Assembly (NCBI GenBank): GCA_051875715.1
Contig: JBJEHD010000031.1
Coordinates: forward strand, 1 to 64,000
DNA length: 64,000 bases
Source of the DNA: DYCT01 sp051875715
GTDB lineage: Bacteria; Bacteroidota; Bacteroidia; Bacteroidales; Bacteroidaceae
Reading direction: 5' to 3'
Shown here: positions 61,796 through 64,000 of the stretch, piece after piece
How positions within the stretch are numbered: position 1 is the stretch's first letter
Layout of the letters: each line of letters begins with the position of its first letter
The notes under the pieces: generated by a model
Told to the model about the DNA's origin: nothing
The model's input: only the letters and a program-made list of their open reading frames with translations
Database searches by the model: none
Position numbers and translations under genes: made by a program

Positions 61796-63136
61796 TCAGT
61801 TGAAGTATTTCTCCACTTTCTTGATCATCATGCCCTGGCAGAACACCACCACGTGGTCGCCCGGCAGGATTTGCGTGTTACCCGTGACGACCACACCCTC
61901 GCCGTCGCGGATGAGTCCGCCGATGGTGGCACCCTTCGGCAGCCCCAGGTCCTTGACGAGGTGTTTCGTCACCTTGGCATGTTCGTTCACGGTGAACTCG
62001 GCCACGTCGGCATTGGCAAACGTGAGGCATTTCACGTTCGACACGTCGGCGTCGAGCATCATCTGGTAGATGTGGCTGGCCGCTATCATCTTCTTGTTGA
62101 TGACCGTGCCGATGTCGAGGCTTTCCGCCATGCTGATGTAGTCGATGTTCTCCACTTCGGCCACGGTCTTGCGGACACCCATCCGCTTGGCGGCCAGACA
62201 GGCCAGGATGTTCGTCTCGGAATTCCCGGTCAGCGCCACGAAGGCCTCCGTGTTCTTGATGCCCTCCTCCACGAGGAGGTTCATGTCGCGCCCGTCGCCG
62301 TTGATGACCATCACCTTGTCGTCAAGCAACTCGGTGAGGCGGTTGCAGCGCGTGTAGTCGTTCTCGATGATTTTCACCTGCATGTAGTCGGGCACGTACT
62401 GTGCCGTGCGCACGGCGATGCGGCTTCCGCCCATGATCATCACGTTTCGCACGTCGGGGTACATCTCCTTGCCAGCCACCTTGCGGATGTAGGGGATGAA
62501 CTTCTTCGTCGTGGTGAAGTAGACGATGTCGTAGAGTTTGATGACGTCGTCGCCCCGGGGGATGATGGTCTCGTTGCCCCGCTTGATAGCCACCACGTGG
62601 AACGGGATGCCACGGCTTCCGAGGGTACTGAGCGGGATGTCGAGTATCTCGGCCTGCTCGCGCATCTTGGCACCGACCAGGATGAGCGCACCCTGGCAGA
62701 ACTCCCACCACTGGCGCACCCAGCTCATGCGGACCGAGGCCACGACCTCCTTGGCGGCCAGTTTCTCGGGATAGATGAGCGAGTCGACACCCAACTGGCG
62801 GAAAAACTCCTGGTGTTTCGGCAGCAGGTATTCGTCGTTGTCGATGCGCGCCACGGTCTTCCGCGCGCCGAGGTTCGTCGCCAGCATGCAGGCGGTCATG
62901 TTCCGGCTCTCGTCGGGCGTGACGGCCACGAACAGGTCCGCACCTGCCACGCCGGCCTCCTTGAGCCCGGCAATGGACGAAGGCGAGGCGTTGACCGTCA
63001 TGAGGTCGAAATCAGAGTCCAGCTTGGCCAGCCGTTCCTCGTCGTCGTCCATCAGGACGATGTCCTGTCTTTCCCCCGACAGCAGTTTGGCCAAATGCGT
63101 GCCCACCGCGCCGGCTCCAGCAATGATTATCTTCAT
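61796..63136 (-). CDS. trkA: Trk potassium transport regulatory protein TrkA
   Basis: 446 residues: two RCK units, each with an NAD-binding Rossmann domain (IIAGAGAVGTHLAKLLSGE; VMIMGGSRIAVRTAQYVPDY) and a TrkA-C domain. It binds the cytoplasmic face of TrkH and opens it according to bound nucleotide. Overlaps dxs by 4 nt and precedes trkH. Confidence 0.95.
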   Translation of the reverse strand: MKIIIAGAGAVGTHLAKLLSGERQDIVLMDDDEERLAKLDSDFDLMTVNASPSSIAGLKEAGVAGADLFVAVTPDESRNMTACMLATNLGARKTVARIDNDEYLLPKHQEFFRQLGVDSLIYPEKLAAKEVVASVRMSWVRQWWEFCQGALILVGAKMREQAEILDIPLSTLGSRGIPFHVVAIKRGNETIIPRGDDVIKLYDIVYFTTTKKFIPYIRKVAGKEMYPDVRNVMIMGGSRIAVRTAQYVPDYMQVKIIENDYTRCNRLTELLDDKVMVINGDGRDMNLLVEEGIKNTEAFVALTGNSETNILACLAAKRMGVRKTVAEVENIDYISMAESLDIGTVINKKMIAASHIYQMMLDADVSNVKCLTFANADVAEFTVNEHAKVTKHLVKDLGLPKGATIGGLIRDGEGVVVTGNTQILPGDHVVVFCQGMMIKKVEKYFN

Positions 63137-64000
63137 CTCACCAAATGTTTATAAATACTGTCTTCGTCCATGCCGCAGAGGCGGTACAGTTCGTCCACCG
63201 TCCCGTGTTCGACGAATGCGTCGGGCAGGCCGATGCGTTCCACACGGACGTCGTAGCCGTTGTCGGCCATGAACTCCAGCACGGCACTTCCCATGCCGCC
63301 CTCGCGCACGCCGTCTTCGACGGTGACGATGCGTTCGAACCGGCTTCCGACCTCGTGCAGCAACTGCTCGTCAAGCGGCTTGACGAAGCGGAGGTCGTAG
63401 TGTGCCACTTCGAGTCCGTTCTCGACCCGGGCACGCTCGATGGCTTTCTCCACACGGTGGCCGATGGGCCCCAGGCTGACGACGGCCGTCCCTCGGCCGT
63501 CGCGCAACTTGCGTCCGCGTCCCACCTCGACCGGCTCGAGCGGGCAACGCCAGTCCACCCGATAACCACGTCCGCGCGGATAGCGGATGACGAAGGGGCC
63601 TTGTCCGGGCAACTGGGCGGTATACATCAGGCGCCGCAGTTCCCACTCGTCGTAGGGCGAAGCCACGGTCAGGTTCGGGATGGAGCGCATATAGGCCACG
63701 TCGAACGCACCGTGGTGCGTAGGCCCGTCCTCGCCCACCAGTCCGGCCCGGTCGAGGCACATCACCACGTTCAGCCTCAAAAGGGCCACGTCGTGGATGA
63801 CGTTGTCGTACGCACGCTGCATGAACGACGAGTAGATGTTGCAGAACGGGAGCATGCCTTCCTTGGCCATGCCGGCCGAGAAGGTGACGGCATGCCCTTC
63901 GGCGATGCCCACGTCGAACGCCCGATCGGGCATCTCGTTCATCAGGATGTTCATCGAGCATCCGGTGGGCATGGCTGGTGTCACCCCGACCACCCGGTCG
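63133..64000 (-). CDS. dxs: 1-deoxy-D-xylulose-5-phosphate synthase, C-terminal part (cut by window edge)
   Basis: Partial: about 289 C-terminal residues of a protein usually near 630 long; the frame is open to the last base of the window. GVTPAMPTGCSM, RAFDVGIAEGHAVTFSAGMA and CLDRAGLVGEDGPTHHGAFD are the DXS transketolase-type pyrimidine domain; the C-terminal domain follows. It condenses pyruvate and glyceraldehyde 3-phosphate, feeding isoprenoids, thiamine and, with pdxA, pyridoxal phosphate. trkA overlaps by 4 nt. Confidence 0.96.
   Translation of the reverse strand, partial: DRVVGVTPAMPTGCSMNILMNEMPDRAFDVGIAEGHAVTFSAGMAKEGMLPFCNIYSSFMQRAYDNVIHDVALLRLNVVMCLDRAGLVGEDGPTHHGAFDVAYMRSIPNLTVASPYDEWELRRLMYTAQLPGQGPFVIRYPRGRGYRVDWRCPLEPVEVGRGRKLRDGRGTAVVSLGPIGHRVEKAIERARVENGLEVAHYDLRFVKPLDEQLLHEVGSRFERIVTVEDGVREGGMGSAVLEFMADNGYDVRVERIGLPDAFVEHGTVDELYRLCGMDEDSIYKHLVR

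Overview
The window is chromosomal DNA from a GC-rich member of the Bacteroidales (Bacteroidota). I base this on the promoters, which follow the Bacteroidota pattern TTG, 19-20 bp, TAnnTTTG; on a Na+-NQR operon, type III glutamine synthetase, dapL, anSME-type serine sulfatase, DUF5686, DUF4837 and Omp28 families; and on secreted proteins ending in type IX secretion (T9SS)-like sorting domains. The genus cannot be fixed from the sequence. Most of the window is visibly GC-rich, except for an AT-rich island at about 7.7-9.6 kb. There is one assembly gap of 100 N at 28940-29039.

Layout: (1) 0.3-7.6 kb, minus strand: ettA, the translation operon thrS-infC-rpmI-rplT, and a large TPR protein. (2) 7.7-9.5 kb, plus strand: AT-rich island with a short HTH gene and a two-gene unit (SatD-like protein with a cyclase-like look, plus a DUF3307 membrane protein) behind a 29-bp-phased set of palindromic operator-like sites. 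(3) 9.9-17.9 kb, plus: a two-component system, then an Omp28-family protein and a large choice-of-anchor protein, both with T9SS-like C termini. (4) 18.4-23.8 kb, plus: dapF-dapL (DAP/lysine route), glnN and an AraC regulator. (5) 23.9-28.1 kb, plus: a promoter and cobalamin riboswitch driving btuH-btuB-btuG-like genes, a complete B12 surface-uptake operon. (6) 28.3-32.7 kb, plus: a giant repeat-bearing T9SS-like protein interrupted by the assembly gap. (7) 32.9-35.0 kb, minus: aldose epimerase and a ROK regulator. (8) 35.8-41.7 kb, minus: nqrABCDEF, with copies of a multi-hairpin mosaic repeat on both sides. (9) 42.2-46.1 kb: a DUF5686 outer-membrane protein diverging from a glycosyltransferase. 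(10) 46.3-52.0 kb, minus: a compact inositol-lipid-type cluster (nucleotidyltransferase, ATP-grasp, CDP-alcohol phosphatidyltransferase, flippase-like protein, HAD, inositol-phosphate synthase) downstream of rlmN-DUF4837-pdxA. (11) 55.6-64 kb, minus: beta-barrel protein, RluA-type synthase, rlmD, sulfatase, trkH, trkA and the 3' part of dxs.

Beyond the genes, the intergenic DNA carries short arrays of palindromes with an 11-, 22- or 23-bp period (five arrays in three places), a 163-bp repeat present twice in inverted orientation 55 kb apart, and a mosaic repeat of about 150-240 bp present three times, one copy having terminal inverted repeats. The most promising targets for new biology are the island with its phased operators, the inositol-type cluster with a non-canonical CDP-alcohol transferase motif, and the phased palindrome arrays.
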